From assembly GCA_029879665.1 (NCBI GenBank), contig JAOUPW010000052.1, positions 1 to 8,606 of the forward strand: 8,606 nucleotides of DNA, given 5' to 3'. This DNA comes from Rhodospirillales bacterium (GTDB taxonomy: Bacteria; Pseudomonadota; Alphaproteobacteria; Rhodospirillales; JAOUPW01). Each line of letters begins with the position of its first letter. Positions within the stretch are counted from its first letter, which is position 1. Below the pieces are notes generated by a model. That model made no database searches, was not told the origin of the DNA, and worked only from the letters and a program-made list of their open reading frames with translations. This document shows, piece by piece, positions 1 through 6,721 of this stretch. The translations under genes and the position numbers were made by a program.

Positions 1-201
1 TTCCTCGGCCTTGGGTTTGGGTTTGGGTTTGGGTTTGGGTTTGGGCGGCGGGGCGTTGGTGATATCGGCCACCGTCACCAGTTCCACCATGACCGGCGCC
101 TGGCTCAAATCGATGTCCGATTTAATAAAGGGCAGCCCCAGATAAGCGATGACTATGATCACCGCATGAAACAGGACGGATAGAACTGCACTCCGGCCCA
201 T
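1..201 (-). CDS. tolA: TolA, N-terminal part (runs off the left edge)
   Basis: The N-terminal 67 residues are visible. They start MGRSAVLSVLFHAV, a short basic start followed by a single hydrophobic segment (about residues 5-24) that would anchor the protein in the inner membrane. An acidic stretch and a proline-lysine run (PPPKPKPK, about residues 52-64) follow, typical of the start of TolA domain II, the long periplasmic arm. TolA connects TolQ-TolR in the inner membrane with TolB and Pal at the outer membrane and helps outer-membrane constriction at division. The ATG at 201-199 lies 5 bp after the tolR stop, and a purine-rich AAGGGAACG inside the end of tolR can serve as ribosome binding site. 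The name rests on N-terminal architecture plus position after tolQ-tolR; the diagnostic C-terminal domain lies outside the window. A TonB-like protein is the main alternative, but the TolQR/YbgC context argues against it. Confidence 0.85.
   Translation of the reverse strand, partial: MGRSAVLSVLFHAVIIVIAYLGLPFIKSDIDLSQAPVMVELVTVADITNAPPPKPKPKPKPKPKAEE
13..45. repeat. GGGTTT hexanucleotide repeat with G-quadruplex potential
   Basis: On the plus strand six GGG tracts (starting at 13, 19, 25, 31, 37 and 43) are separated by exactly three T each, and a GGGG at 50-53 follows. On the minus strand this reads CCCAAA and encodes the Pro-Lys repeat of TolA. The G-rich strand is the template (non-mRNA) strand of tolA. 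Evenly spaced G3T3 tracts fit the standard intramolecular G-quadruplex pattern. The 6-bp unit means slippage would add or remove a Pro-Lys pair without a frameshift. Confidence 0.85.
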
Positions 202-206
202 GGCGG

Positions 207-680
207 TTATTTCGTTCCCTTTTTATTTTTCGGCGACTTTACCGTCGATGACGGGGGGCCGGTGATGAGGGCGACCTTGCGGAATCCGGCGGCGTTGATG
301 GTGCCCATTACCTCCATGACGCGGCCATAATTAATTGACCTGTCGCCGCGGATGAAGATGCGGACATCGGGGTTGTTTTTGGTGATCGCCTTCAGGCGCG
401 GCACCAGGGCATCAAGGTCGACTTCCGTATCCTGTAAAAAAATCTTGCCGCGCGCGTTGACGCTGACCGCCAGCGGCTCGTCCTGCCCCTCCACCACCTT
501 GGCTTCGGTCTTGGGCAGGTCCACCTGCACGCCCACGGTGAGCAGCGGCGCCGTCACCATAAAGATGACCAACAGCACCAACATCACGTCGACCATCGGG
601 GTGACGTTGATATCGGCTATGGGCCGGGTCGAGCGCCGCCGCGTGCGGCGGCCGGAGCGAGGGGAAAGGTTGACAGCCAT
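207..680 (-). CDS. tolR: TolR, proton-channel subunit of the Tol-Pal system
   Basis: 157 residues, close to the usual 140-160 for ExbD/TolR proteins. An arginine-rich cytoplasmic N-terminus (residues 10-19) precedes IADINVTPMVDVMLVLLVIF, the signature of the family. The single membrane helix spans about residues 29-48 and carries Asp31, matching the essential proton-relay aspartate (Asp23 in E. coli TolR). The rest (about 50-140) is the periplasmic domain, ending in a lysine-rich tail. TolR works with TolQ as a proton-driven motor energising TolA. The ATG at 680-678 is 9 bp after the tolQ stop; only a weak GAAAG precedes it, so translation probably depends on coupling to tolQ. ExbD is the alternative, but the neighbouring tolA and ybgC favour TolR. 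Confidence 0.95.
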   Translation of the reverse strand: MAVNLSPRSGRRTRRRSTRPIADINVTPMVDVMLVLLVIFMVTAPLLTVGVQVDLPKTEAKVVEGQDEPLAVSVNARGKIFLQDTEVDLDALVPRLKAITKNNPDVRIFIRGDRSINYGRVMEVMGTINAAGFRKVALITGPPSSTVKSPKNKKGTK

Positions 681-689
681 CTTTCGAGA

Positions 690-1415
690 CTACTCTTCCA
701 TTTGGCGCGAAATTATGGCGGTGAATTCTCCGGCAAAAGTCTCCAGCCGGCCGGCATAGCGGTCGAGATCCTTGCTCAGCTTGTTGTATGCCAGAACCGC
801 CGGGATCGCCGCCAAAAGCCCCAGCGCTGTCGCGAACAGGGCTTCGGCGATACCAGGCGCGACCACCGCCAACGACGTATTCTTGCTGACCGCAATCGCC
901 TGAAAGCTGTTCATGATGCCCCAGACGGTTCCGAACAGGCCGATGAAGGGCGCGGTCGAACCGGTCGAAGCGAGAAAGGTCATGTAACGTTCCGCCTGAT
1001 CGATTTCCCGGGTCATGGTGATCTGCATGACCCGTTCGATGCGGTCATGCAGGCCGACCCGACGTTCGTCGCTGGCGGCGGTTCCCTTGGCCAGGGCGCG
1101 CCGCCATTCACGCATGGCGGCAACGAAGACCGCCGACATGGGATCGCTCGGATGCGAACCGATGCGATCATACAAGTCATCCAGCGATCCACCCGACCAG
1201 AAGGTGGATTCGAACTTGGATGCAAGCTTGTTGAGGCGCTTTAATCCGAAAACCTTTTGGAAAATGATCGCCCAGCACCAGATGGAAGCCAGCAACAGGA
1301 TAATTATCACTGACTTGACGATCAAATCAGCCTTGAGAAACAAGGAGATCATGGAAAAATCATTAGGGCCGACCGAACCGGCCAGCGTTACGGCGTCAAC
1401 AACATTACTTTCCAT
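690..1415 (-). CDS. tolQ: TolQ, proton-channel subunit of the Tol-Pal system
   Basis: 241 residues, near the 230 of E. coli TolQ. Three hydrophobic segments fit the MotA/TolQ/ExbB fold: about residues 31-52, 147-170 and 185-208. The conserved stretch STAPFIGLFGTVWGIMNSF (about 153-171) starts the second helix region, and PGIAEALFATALGLLAAIPA (187-206) forms the third; both line the proton path around TolR. The long cytoplasmic loop lies between helices 1 and 2. I chose the ATG at 1415-1413 rather than a TTG one codon upstream: the ybgC stop and this ATG overlap as TGATG, a standard coupling arrangement. It is part of the ybgC-tolQ-tolR-tolA unit; TolB and Pal would be expected to the left of the window. 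Confidence 0.95.
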   Translation of the reverse strand: MESNVVDAVTLAGSVGPNDFSMISLFLKADLIVKSVIIILLLASIWCWAIIFQKVFGLKRLNKLASKFESTFWSGGSLDDLYDRIGSHPSDPMSAVFVAAMREWRRALAKGTAASDERRVGLHDRIERVMQITMTREIDQAERYMTFLASTGSTAPFIGLFGTVWGIMNSFQAIAVSKNTSLAVVAPGIAEALFATALGLLAAIPAVLAYNKLSKDLDRYAGRLETFAGEFTAIISRQMEE

Positions 1416-1846
1416 CAATTCGATCCGTTATTCTTGTTAAGCAGTTCATTCAATTGCGCACGCAAATCTTTCGGCATCCGGGCAGGCTGCCCCGTGGCGG
1501 TCATGCAGGCAAGCCTGATTTGTATCGTCACCAGGTCTTCACCGTTCCGCTTGACCCGTTGTTCCCCCGAAAAGGACGCGCCTCCCACATCCGTCAACCG
1601 CGTATGAACTTCCAATTGATCATCCAGCCGCGCCGGATGGCGGAAATCCATGGCACAGTCGCGGACCACGAATAGAATCCCCTTTTCATTCCTGATGCGG
1701 GAATTTTCAACGCCGAGGGCGCGCATCATTTCGGTCCGCGCCCGCTCAGCATATTTGAGGTAATTGGCATAATAGACAATTCCGGCAGCGTCCGTATCTT
1801 CATAATACACGCGCACGGCAAATACGTGCGCGGCTTCATTACTCAT
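1415..1846 (-). CDS. ybgC: YbgC, tol-pal-associated acyl-CoA thioesterase
   Basis: 143 residues with a hotdog fold of the 4-hydroxybenzoyl-CoA thioesterase type. The N-terminal signature [20 protein letters not shown] (residues 13-32) contains Asp19, matching catalytic Asp18 of E. coli YbgC, followed by [13 protein letters not shown]. Family members hydrolyse acyl-CoA thioesters in the cytoplasm; the link to Tol-Pal is mainly genetic, possibly through phospholipid metabolism. The frame is open upstream to 1882, giving extra residues ([12 protein letters not shown]) with no family similarity that I recognise. The ATG at 1846-1844 is preferred: it overlaps the end of ruvB by only 8 bp, has a GGGG at a sensible distance, and puts the conserved strand near residue 10, as in relatives. 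An ATG at 1861 is the second choice. Confidence 0.92.
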   Translation of the reverse strand: MSNEAAHVFAVRVYYEDTDAAGIVYYANYLKYAERARTEMMRALGVENSRIRNEKGILFVVRDCAMDFRHPARLDDQLEVHTRLTDVGGASFSGEQRVKRNGEDLVTIQIRLACMTATGQPARMPKDLRAQLNELLNKNNGSN

Positions 1847-2909
1847 TTCCCGGCCCCGCATCGAGATCGGATTTGGCGACAAGTTCCAGTTGCGTCAACG
1901 TCTTGGTAAGGATTTGGGGCGGTTTCAACCCGAGATGACGGAACGCCAGCGCGGTCACCGCGCGCCCCCGCGGCGTGCGCATCAAAAATCCCTGCTGGAT
2001 CAGGTAGGGTTCGATCACTTCCTCGATGGTGTCGCGCTGTTCGGAAAGCGCGGCGGCTAAGGTTTCCACGCCCACCGGCCCGCCGGCATAGTTTTCGGCG
2101 ATGCAGCGGAGATAGCGGCGATCCATGGCGTCCAGTCCATGACCGTCCACATCCAGGCGATTAAGGGCCTGATCGGCGGCGGCGGCGTCAATGGTCCCGG
2201 CGCCGGCGACGGAGGCGAAATCCCGTACCCGGCGCAACAATCGTCCGGCGACCCGGGGGGTGCCGCGCGCGCGCCGTGAAATTTCCGAAGCCCCGTCTGC
2301 GGTCAGAATCATGTCCAACAGGCCACTGCCGCGTCGCACGATCTGTTCAAGTTCTTCCGGCGAATAAAAAACCAGATGCATGGGTATGCCGAAACGTTCG
2401 CGCAGTGGGGTGGTGATCAGGCCGGAACGGGTGGTCGCGCCGACCAGGGTGAACGGCGGTAAATCGATGCGTACGCTTCTTGCCGCCGGCCCTTCGCCGA
2501 TGATCAGGTCGAGCTGGAAATCCTCCATCGCGGGATAGAGAATTTCCTCGACCACCGGGCTGAGGCGGTGGATCTCATCGATAAAAAGGACATCATGGGG
2601 CTGCAGGTTGGTGAGAATCGCCGCCAGATCACCTGCGCGCGCAATCACCGGGCCGGAGGTGGCGCGAAAGCCGACGCCCATTTCACGCGCCACAATCTGC
2701 GCCAGCGTTGTCTTGCCCAATCCCGGAGGCCCGTAAAAAAGAACATGGTCGAGTGCATCGCCCCGGCTTTTCGCGGCTTCGATGAAAACGCGGAGATTGC
2801 CGCAGACCTGTTGCTGACCGATAAAATCATCGAAGCTCATCGGGCGCAGGCCGCCGTCGGCAAAATCACCGCTATCTTCTTCCGGAGTCACGATCCTGTC
2901 TTTGCTCAT
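1839..2909 (-). CDS. ruvB: RuvB, Holliday junction branch-migration ATPase
   Basis: 356 residues, slightly longer than E. coli RuvB. Visible motifs in order: [12 protein letters not shown] (21-32), Walker [10 protein letters not shown] (60-68, Lys66), Walker B with DEIH (111-114), sensor 1 GATTR (157-161), the arginine-finger segment PLRERFG (168-174), the sensor 2 region RGTPR (215-219), and a C-terminal winged-helix domain with [17 protein letters not shown] (300-316). RuvB forms hexameric rings that pump DNA through the RuvA-bound four-way junction using ATP. All expected catalytic motifs are intact. Its ATG overlaps the ruvA stop as ATGA, so it is translationally coupled. A short tail after [12 protein letters not shown] is variable. 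This is one of the most certain identifications in the window. Confidence 0.98.
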   Translation of the reverse strand: MSKDRIVTPEEDSGDFADGGLRPMSFDDFIGQQQVCGNLRVFIEAAKSRGDALDHVLFYGPPGLGKTTLAQIVAREMGVGFRATSGPVIARAGDLAAILTNLQPHDVLFIDEIHRLSPVVEEILYPAMEDFQLDLIIGEGPAARSVRIDLPPFTLVGATTRSGLITTPLRERFGIPMHLVFYSPEELEQIVRRGSGLLDMILTADGASEISRRARGTPRVAGRLLRRVRDFASVAGAGTIDAAAADQALNRLDVDGHGLDAMDRRYLRCIAENYAGGPVGVETLAAALSEQRDTIEEVIEPYLIQQGFLMRTPRGRAVTALAFRHLGLKPPQILTKTLTQLELVAKSDLDAGPGNE

Positions 2910-3532
2910 CGTCCGTGTTCTCGCGGACCAAGTTCAGCCAACCCGGCCTTGATCAGGGCTTCGACGGGGGCATCGGATCCCAAGTTGACTGCGGCGTGGC
3001 TGACGGCGCCGGTGGCCTGGGATGCATTGTAGCCCAGATTGATCAGCGCCGAGATCGCATCCATCCGCGAGCCTTGTGCGGCGGCACGGGCGTTTTTACC
3101 CAGCCCAGCGCCCAGTCCGGTCGCCAGCGCCAGGCCGTCCACTTTGTCTTTCAGTTCGCTGATGATGCGGCCGGCCAGTTTCGGGCCGACGCCGGGGGCT
3201 CGGGTAATCATGCCTTTGTCACCGGCGGCGATTGCCTGCACCAATTCATCGGCGCCGGTGACCGAGAGAATGGCAAGGGCCACCTTGGCGCCGACGCCTT
3301 GCACCGAAGTCAGCAGCCTGAACCAGTCCCGTTCGGCCGCGTCCCAGAAACCGTACAGGTGGATATGATCCTGACGCACCTGGGTTTCGACCATCAGGCT
3401 GGCGGCCTCGCCAGTTTGTAGCCGCGCCAGGGTACGCCCGGAACAAAACACCAGATAACCGACCCCGGACACATCAAGTACTGCGTATCCTTCACCCAGG
3501 GAATCGATCAGGCCCGTCAATTTGGCGATCAT
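2906..3532 (-). CDS. ruvA: RuvA, Holliday junction DNA-binding protein
   Basis: 208 residues, close to the usual 190-205. The start [14 protein letters not shown] is the typical N-terminus of the OB-fold domain I (about 1-62). Domain II follows with two helix-hairpin-helix motifs, [13 protein letters not shown] (77-89) and [19 protein letters not shown] (112-130). A Gly/Ala-rich flexible linker (139-156) leads to the small domain [19 protein letters not shown] (158-173), which contacts RuvB. RuvA tetramers clamp the four-way junction and load RuvB. The frame is open upstream to 3637, but that extension is arginine-rich shadow sequence inside ruvC. The ATG at 3532-3530 has a strong GGAGG seven bases upstream and forms an ATGA overlap with the ruvC stop, deciding the start. 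Confidence 0.97.
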   Translation of the reverse strand: MIAKLTGLIDSLGEGYAVLDVSGVGYLVFCSGRTLARLQTGEAASLMVETQVRQDHIHLYGFWDAAERDWFRLLTSVQGVGAKVALAILSVTGADELVQAIAAGDKGMITRAPGVGPKLAGRIISELKDKVDGLALATGLGAGLGKNARAAAQGSRMDAISALINLGYNASQATGAVSHAAVNLGSDAPVEALIKAGLAELGPREHGR

Positions 3533-4032
3533 CGCGCCGCCTCCATCCGGACCAGACGTTCGGCGCTGCCGCGGTGATGGGCATGACAGATCGCCAGCGC
3601 CAGAGCGTCGGCGGCGTCGGCCTGTTCGATGTCGCATCCGGGAAGCAGCGTGCGTACCATCATCTGAATCTGTTCCTTGGCGGCATGGCCGGCGCCGACC
3701 ACTGATTTCTTGACCATGTTCGGTGAATATTCAGCGACCACGAGCCCGGCCTGGGCCGGGACCAGCAGGGAAATGGCACGGGCCTGGCCCAGTTTGAGTG
3801 TCGAGGCCGCGTTCTTGTTGACGAAGGTTTCCTCGACCGCCGCTTCCACCGGGTGATGGCGGGCGATGACGGCGGTAAGGCCGTCGTGCAATTCGACCAG
3901 CCGCCGGGCCAGGGACAGGGCGGCATCGGTATGGATCACGCCGTGCGCAACATGGCGGAGGCGGTTGGCATCGGCGTCAATGACGCCCCAACCGGTATTG
4001 CGCAACCCCGGGTCCAATCCGAGAAGTTTCAT
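3529..4032 (-). CDS. ruvC: RuvC, Holliday junction resolvase
   Basis: 167 residues, near the 173 of E. coli RuvC. The RNase H-like fold begins [17 protein letters not shown], with metal-binding Asp7. Other catalytic acids are present: Glu67 in [11 protein letters not shown], and Asp139 and Asp142 in [14 protein letters not shown]. The conserved segment TLKLGQARA (78-86) and the lysine pair after [11 protein letters not shown] (103-113) are also intact. RuvC makes paired nicks across Holliday junctions in the RuvAB complex. It is first of the ruvCAB genes, and its stop overlaps ruvA. The ATG is preceded by a modest ACGGAA. An 89-bp gap separates it from yebC and holds a direct repeat that could be an SOS operator, so ruvCAB may have its own promoter as well as read-through from yebC. 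Confidence 0.97.
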   Translation of the reverse strand: MKLLGLDPGLRNTGWGVIDADANRLRHVAHGVIHTDAALSLARRLVELHDGLTAVIARHHPVEAAVEETFVNKNAASTLKLGQARAISLLVPAQAGLVVAEYSPNMVKKSVVGAGHAAKEQIQMMVRTLLPGCDIEQADAADALALAICHAHHRGSAERLVRMEAAR

Positions 4033-4063
4033 TATTCCGTAAACACACTCATTCAGGCGGTAG

Positions 4064-4084
4064 GTTCCTATTGCCGTCCTATTG
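4064..4084 (-). promoter_or_regulatory. 11-bp-period direct repeat upstream of ruvC, possible degenerate LexA (SOS) box
   Basis: On the plus strand, TCCTATTG occurs at 4066-4073 and again at 4077-4084, exactly 11 bp apart, 34-52 bases before the ruvC start. The left copy extends to GTTC (4064-4067), and after seven bases comes CGTC (4075-4078). The alphaproteobacterial LexA consensus is GTTC-N7-GTTC, also an 11-bp-period direct repeat; this site matches six of the eight defined bases. ruv genes belong to the SOS response in many bacteria, so the position is sensible. The repeat is seen directly; the LexA assignment is inference. I saw no clean -35/-10 pair around it. Confidence 0.35.
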
Positions 4085-4121
4085 TTGTCTTTTTGTATTA
4101 AAGCTCCCTTAGCGCCATTCC

Positions 4122-4871
4122 CTAAGCGCTGAGCCGTTCCATCACTTCTTCGGATACGTCGAAATTGGAGGCGACGCGCTGCACGTCGTCGTTGTCTTCC
4201 AGGGCGTCCAGCAGCTTGAACAGGGTTCCCGCGGAATCTTCATCCACCGCCACTGAATTCTGCGGCTTCCAGTCGAGCCGCGCCGCCTGGGGCGGGCCGA
4301 ATTTCGCTTCCAGCCCGTCGCGGACGGTGCTGAAATCATCCGGCGCACAGGTGATCTCGTGGGTGATGTCGCTGGATTCGACGTCGGAAGCGCCGGCCTC
4401 GAGTGCGGCTTCGAACATTTCCTCGGCGCCGGCGACGTCCGCCTTGTACTGGATCAGACCGATACGATCGAACATGAAATTGACGCTGCCGGTTTCACCC
4501 AGCGTGCCGCCGTGCTTGGTCAGCGCGGCGCGGACTTCGGACGCGGTGCGGTTGCGGTTATCGGTCAGCGCTTCGATGATGACGGCAACCCCGCCGGGGC
4601 CGTAACCTTCATAGCGAACTTCTTCGTAGTTGGCCCCTTCTTCGCCGCCGCTGGCGCGCTTGATGGCGCGATCGATGTTGTCCTTCGGCATGTTGACGGC
4701 CCGCGCCGCAGCGATGGCCGAGCGTAAGCGGGGGTTTTTGTCGGGCTCGGGCAGCCCCGTCTTCGCCGCCACCGTCAATTCGCGGATGTGCTTGGCGAAA
4801 ATCTTGGCGCGCTTCGCGTCCTGTGCGCCCTTGCGATACATGATGTTCTTAAACTGTGAATGGCCGGCCAT
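4122..4871 (-). CDS. yebC: YebC/PmpR family protein (YebC-type transcription or translation factor)
   Basis: 249 residues, the usual length for the family. The N-terminus [20 protein letters not shown] is the family signature (usual form MAGHSKWANIKHRK), followed by [28 protein letters not shown] (46-73) and [28 protein letters not shown] (88-115), both highly conserved. [11 protein letters not shown] (128-138) opens the middle domain. Members have been described as transcriptional regulators (PmpR in Pseudomonas), and more recently members of the wider YebC group have been linked to relief of ribosome stalling at proline-rich stretches; I cannot tell which applies here. The gene commonly lies just upstream of ruvC, as it does here, separated by 89 bp. 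AGAGAAG about 11 bases before the ATG is the only ribosome-binding candidate. Confidence 0.96.
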   Translation of the reverse strand: MAGHSQFKNIMYRKGAQDAKRAKIFAKHIRELTVAAKTGLPEPDKNPRLRSAIAAARAVNMPKDNIDRAIKRASGGEEGANYEEVRYEGYGPGGVAVIIEALTDNRNRTASEVRAALTKHGGTLGETGSVNFMFDRIGLIQYKADVAGAEEMFEAALEAGASDVESSDITHEITCAPDDFSTVRDGLEAKFGPPQAARLDWKPQNSVAVDEDSAGTLFKLLDALEDNDDVQRVASNFDVSEEVMERLSA

Positions 4872-4935
4872 GTTTGATGTCTTCTCTACTTATTCTTCTT
4901 TGGGTCTGGTGGAATGAGTTCGGGGATTCGTGGGT

Positions 4936-4941
4936 TTTATA
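4936..4941 (-). promoter_or_regulatory. Possible -10 element before yebC
   Basis: On the minus strand TATAAA lies 65 bases before the yebC ATG, a five-of-six match to the sigma70 -10 box, in a locally AT-richer stretch. The hexamer 17 bases upstream (ATGCAC) is a poor -35, so any promoter here would be weak or need an activator. It lies just downstream of the phased ATGTCAC motifs, which could bind such a factor. Confidence 0.3.
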
Positions 4942-4956
4942 GCATATCCGCCCGCC

Positions 4957-5066
4957 GGGTGCATTTATGTCACCCTATTTTAATCGCGTGCTTTCATGTC
5001 ACCTTTTTATTGGTTGGGCTCTTTTAAGTCGCCCTCGTCGCTAACAGCGCAATATGTCAATAGTTT
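4957..5066. repeat. Four phased ATGTCAC-like motifs between yebC and the metallophosphoesterase gene
   Basis: On the plus strand, ATGTCAC at 4967, ATGTCAC at 4996, AAGTCGC at 5026 and ATGTCAA at 5054 recur at spacings of 29, 30 and 28 bp. Similarity extends left of each core: GGGTGCATTT, GCGTGCTTTC, GGGCTCTTTT and CAGCGCAAT. To the right, copies 1 and 2 share CC followed by an A/T-rich tract. Copies 1 and 3 have GGGT(G)/GGGC starts matched by CACCC/GCCC ends, giving small imperfect palindromes. No gene fits here. The array may be a remnant transposon end with multiple transposase-binding sites (IS21-like elements have such ends), or a multi-site operator for yebC. No transposase gene remains in the window. 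Confidence 0.6.
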
Positions 5067-5075
5067 AGCATCATC

Positions 5076-5888
5076 TCACGCCGGCAAGTGCGGGGACAAC
5101 CGGCCCCCCAGGCGTAGCGGCTGGGCGCGGACGGCAAGGCCGGTTTTATCGTCGGTTTCCACGTAAACGGCGCATAGCGTGGCTTCTTCGCCGGCTGGTT
5201 CCAGGCGTTCTTTTGGCAGCTTGGAGGTAAAGCGGGCCACCGCCGCCTTCTTCCCCATACCGATCACCGAATCATAATCGCCGCACATGCCGGCGTCGGT
5301 CTGATAGGCGGTGCCGCCGGGCAGGATCTGGGTGTCCGCGGTCGGCACATGGCTGTGGCTGCCGACCACCAGGGAAACGCGGCCGTCGAAGGCGTGGCCG
5401 AAGGCCATTTTCTCGCTGGTCGCCTCGGCATGGATATCGATCACGATCGCATTGGCGTCACGTCCGAGGCGGGTGCCGGCCAGGGCCGCCTCGGCGGCGG
5501 CGAAGGGATCATCCAGGGGTTCCATGAACAGCCGCCCCATGGGATGAACCACCATCACCTTGCGCCCGTCGGGCATTTCATAAACGCCCGAACCGGCGCC
5601 GGGGGTGCCGGATGGATAGTTCAGGGGCCTGAGCAGGCGCGGATCGCTGTCGATATAGTTCATGATCTCGCGCTGGTCCCAGACATGATTGCCGGTGGTG
5701 ATGACGTCGGCGCCGGACTCGTAAAAAGCTTGGCAGATTCCTTCGGTAATGCCGAAGCCGTGGGCGGAATTTTCACCGTTGACGATAACGAAATCGAGGC
5801 CGAGTTGGCGGCGCAGGTCCGGCAAATGGCGGGTAATGGCGACGCGGCCGGCCTTGCCGACCACGTCGCCGCAAAAGAGGAGTTTCAT
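5076..5888 (-). CDS. YmdB-type metallophosphoesterase (TIGR00282 family)
   Basis: 270 residues, the normal length for this family. It begins MKLLFCGDVVGKAGR, with metal ligand Asp8. Further likely ligands are Glu39 and Asn40 in IVNGENSAHGFGIT, Asn67-His68 in TTGNHVWDQRE, His153 in VIDIHAEATSEK, and His178 and His180 in VVGSHSHVPTAD; the binuclear metal centre appears complete. The B. subtilis homologue YmdB is reported to have phosphodiesterase activity on 2',3'-cyclic nucleotides and to affect biofilm and motility; the alphaproteobacterial role is not established. No signal peptide, so cytoplasmic. The ATG lies 3 bp after the cyclo-ligase stop (TAA TAC ATG) with only a weak GGAAT, so translation is probably coupled and the two genes share a transcript. 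No convincing terminator follows. Confidence 0.93.
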   Translation of the reverse strand: MKLLFCGDVVGKAGRVAITRHLPDLRRQLGLDFVIVNGENSAHGFGITEGICQAFYESGADVITTGNHVWDQREIMNYIDSDPRLLRPLNYPSGTPGAGSGVYEMPDGRKVMVVHPMGRLFMEPLDDPFAAAEAALAGTRLGRDANAIVIDIHAEATSEKMAFGHAFDGRVSLVVGSHSHVPTADTQILPGGTAYQTDAGMCGDYDSVIGMGKKAAVARFTSKLPKERLEPAGEEATLCAVYVETDDKTGLAVRAQPLRLGGRLSPHLPA

Positions 5889-5891
5889 GTA

Positions 5892-6476
5892 TTAACTAAT
5901 TCCGTGGGCGTTTTCTTCGGTGATGATCCAATCGAGCCGCTGGTCATACGCATTACGCGGCACCGCGTCCACCCGCTGCGCTTCCCAGGCGAACCCAACG
6001 GCAAGCAAATCGCCGCCGGCGCGCAAGGATTCCAGGGTGCGGTCATAATAACCGCCGCCCTGGCCCAGGCGATAACCGGAAAGGTCGAAGGAAATTAGCG
6101 GAATGAATACCACGTCGGGACGGACTTCCTCTTCGCCGGAACCGGGATGAAGGGTGCCGTGCAGGCCTCCCTCCAGCTTGAGCCCGGGCCGCCAGCGTCG
6201 GAACGCCAGACGATGGCCCTCCTCCACTACCACCGGCAGGGCCAAGACGTGGCCCTGGGCGTCCAGGCCTTCTAGCAGGGGACGGATATCCACCTCGCCG
6301 GGCAGCGGCCAGTATCCCGCGAACACCGAATTGGCGAGGATATTCATGTCGGAGAGACCGTTCAGGAAGTTTTTCTTCGCCCGGTCGGCAAATACCTTCG
6401 TATTGCGCCCGGCGGCTTCCTGGCGGATAAGACGCCCGTGATCGCGCATTCGTTTTTTTTCTTCGTCTACGGTCAC
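5892..6476 (-). CDS. 5-formyltetrahydrofolate cyclo-ligase (methenyl-THF synthetase)
   Basis: 194 residues, typical length. Recognisable motifs are VFAGYWPLPGEVDIRPLL (51-68), which forms part of the substrate pocket, the FIPLISFDLSGYRLGQGGGY run (124-143) continuing to YDRTL (ATP/folate-binding loop), and VGFAWEAQRVDAVPRNAYDQ (160-179). The enzyme converts 5-formyl-THF to 5,10-methenyl-THF with ATP, returning stored folate to the one-carbon pool (E. coli YgfA). The start is a GTG at 6476-6474, chosen because GAGGAG sits eight bases upstream; an ATG at codon 10 (6449) is a weaker alternative. The gene follows the 6S RNA gene, 43 bases after its U-run, the same pairing as ssrS-ygfA in E. coli, so read-through past the 6S end probably contributes to expression. 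Confidence 0.93.
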   Translation of the reverse strand: MTVDEEKKRMRDHGRLIRQEAAGRNTKVFADRAKKNFLNGLSDMNILANSVFAGYWPLPGEVDIRPLLEGLDAQGHVLALPVVVEEGHRLAFRRWRPGLKLEGGLHGTLHPGSGEEEVRPDVVFIPLISFDLSGYRLGQGGGYYDRTLESLRAGGDLLAVGFAWEAQRVDAVPRNAYDQRLDWIITEENAHGIS

Positions 6477-6519
6477 CAGGATCGCTCCTCGGGCATCAAA
6501 TTCGGGTTAGGGGTGAAAG

Positions 6520-6685
6520 AAAAACGGACGGCGCCGCAATGACCGTAGGTTGTATCATCCTCTGTGGCCTGCTGATGCAGGTGGGCGCCATATACCGAAC
6601 CCACGGGTCCGGCAGAGACAGCTCCCTAGAAGGAAACATTGGCCCCAGGGATCAATAACCTTACGAATCCCGCAGCGACCGTCCT
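6520..6685 (-). ncRNA. ssrS: 6S RNA (alphaproteobacterial type)
   Basis: The space between zapA and the cyclo-ligase gene can fold as 6S RNA. A long closing stem pairs GGACGG (6684-6679), a bulged U and CGCUGCGG (6677-6670) with the 3' side UUGCGGCG (6539-6532) and CCGUCC (6531-6526), about 14 pairs including G-U, followed by UUUUU (6524-6520). Inside are a hairpin CCGGACC-CGUG-GGUUCGG (6612-6595), a hairpin CCUGC-AUCA-GCAGG (6581-6568), and CUCUG/CAGAG (6617-6613 with 6564-6560) enclosing both. The 5' side holds UCCCU/AGGGA, which could form the small stem of the central bubble. 6S RNA mimics open promoter DNA and sequesters housekeeping RNA polymerase in stationary phase. Length of about 166 nt and the zapA-6S-cyclo-ligase order fit the alphaproteobacterial form. 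Exact ends are inferred from the promoter and U-run. Confidence 0.85.
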
Positions 6686-6692
6686 GAGATTG

Positions 6693-6721
6693 AATCTAGG
6701 TCTGTTCAAGGCGTTCGGCAA
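6693..6721 (-). promoter_or_regulatory. sigma70-like promoter of the 6S RNA gene, inside the zapA 3' end
   Basis: On the minus strand TTGCCG (6721-6716) and TAGATT (6698-6693) are separated by exactly 17 bases; each matches four of six consensus positions. The predicted start, A6685, is eight bases after the -10 box and directly precedes the closing stem of the 6S RNA. The -10 box begins with the TAG stop codon of zapA, so promoter and coding sequence are interlocked. Position relative to the RNA is the strongest support. Confidence 0.6.

Noticed and set aside
1416..1418. TTG start for tolQ one codon upstream
   Set aside because: The ATG at 1415 overlaps the ybgC stop as TGATG, and ATG is the stronger start.
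3533..3637. N-terminal extension of RuvA
   Set aside because: Arginine-rich shadow sequence inside ruvC; the GGAGG-preceded ATG at 3532 gives the canonical MIAKLTG start.
4111..4130. Terminator after yebC (AGCGC/GCGCT)
   Set aside because: Only a five-base stem overlapping the yebC stop codon, with a ten-base loop and no adjacent U-run in the transcribed direction.
5041..5050. Terminator after the metallophosphoesterase gene (CGCT-GTT-AGCG on the minus strand)
   Set aside because: Four-base stem, no U-run after it; it lies within the phased motif array and does not resemble an intrinsic terminator.
5349..6098. Long plus-strand open frame (249 codons) across the metallophosphoesterase and cyclo-ligase genes
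   Set aside because: It is antisense to two clearly recognisable genes, and its translation has no motif. Long antisense frames are expected in GC-rich coding sequence.
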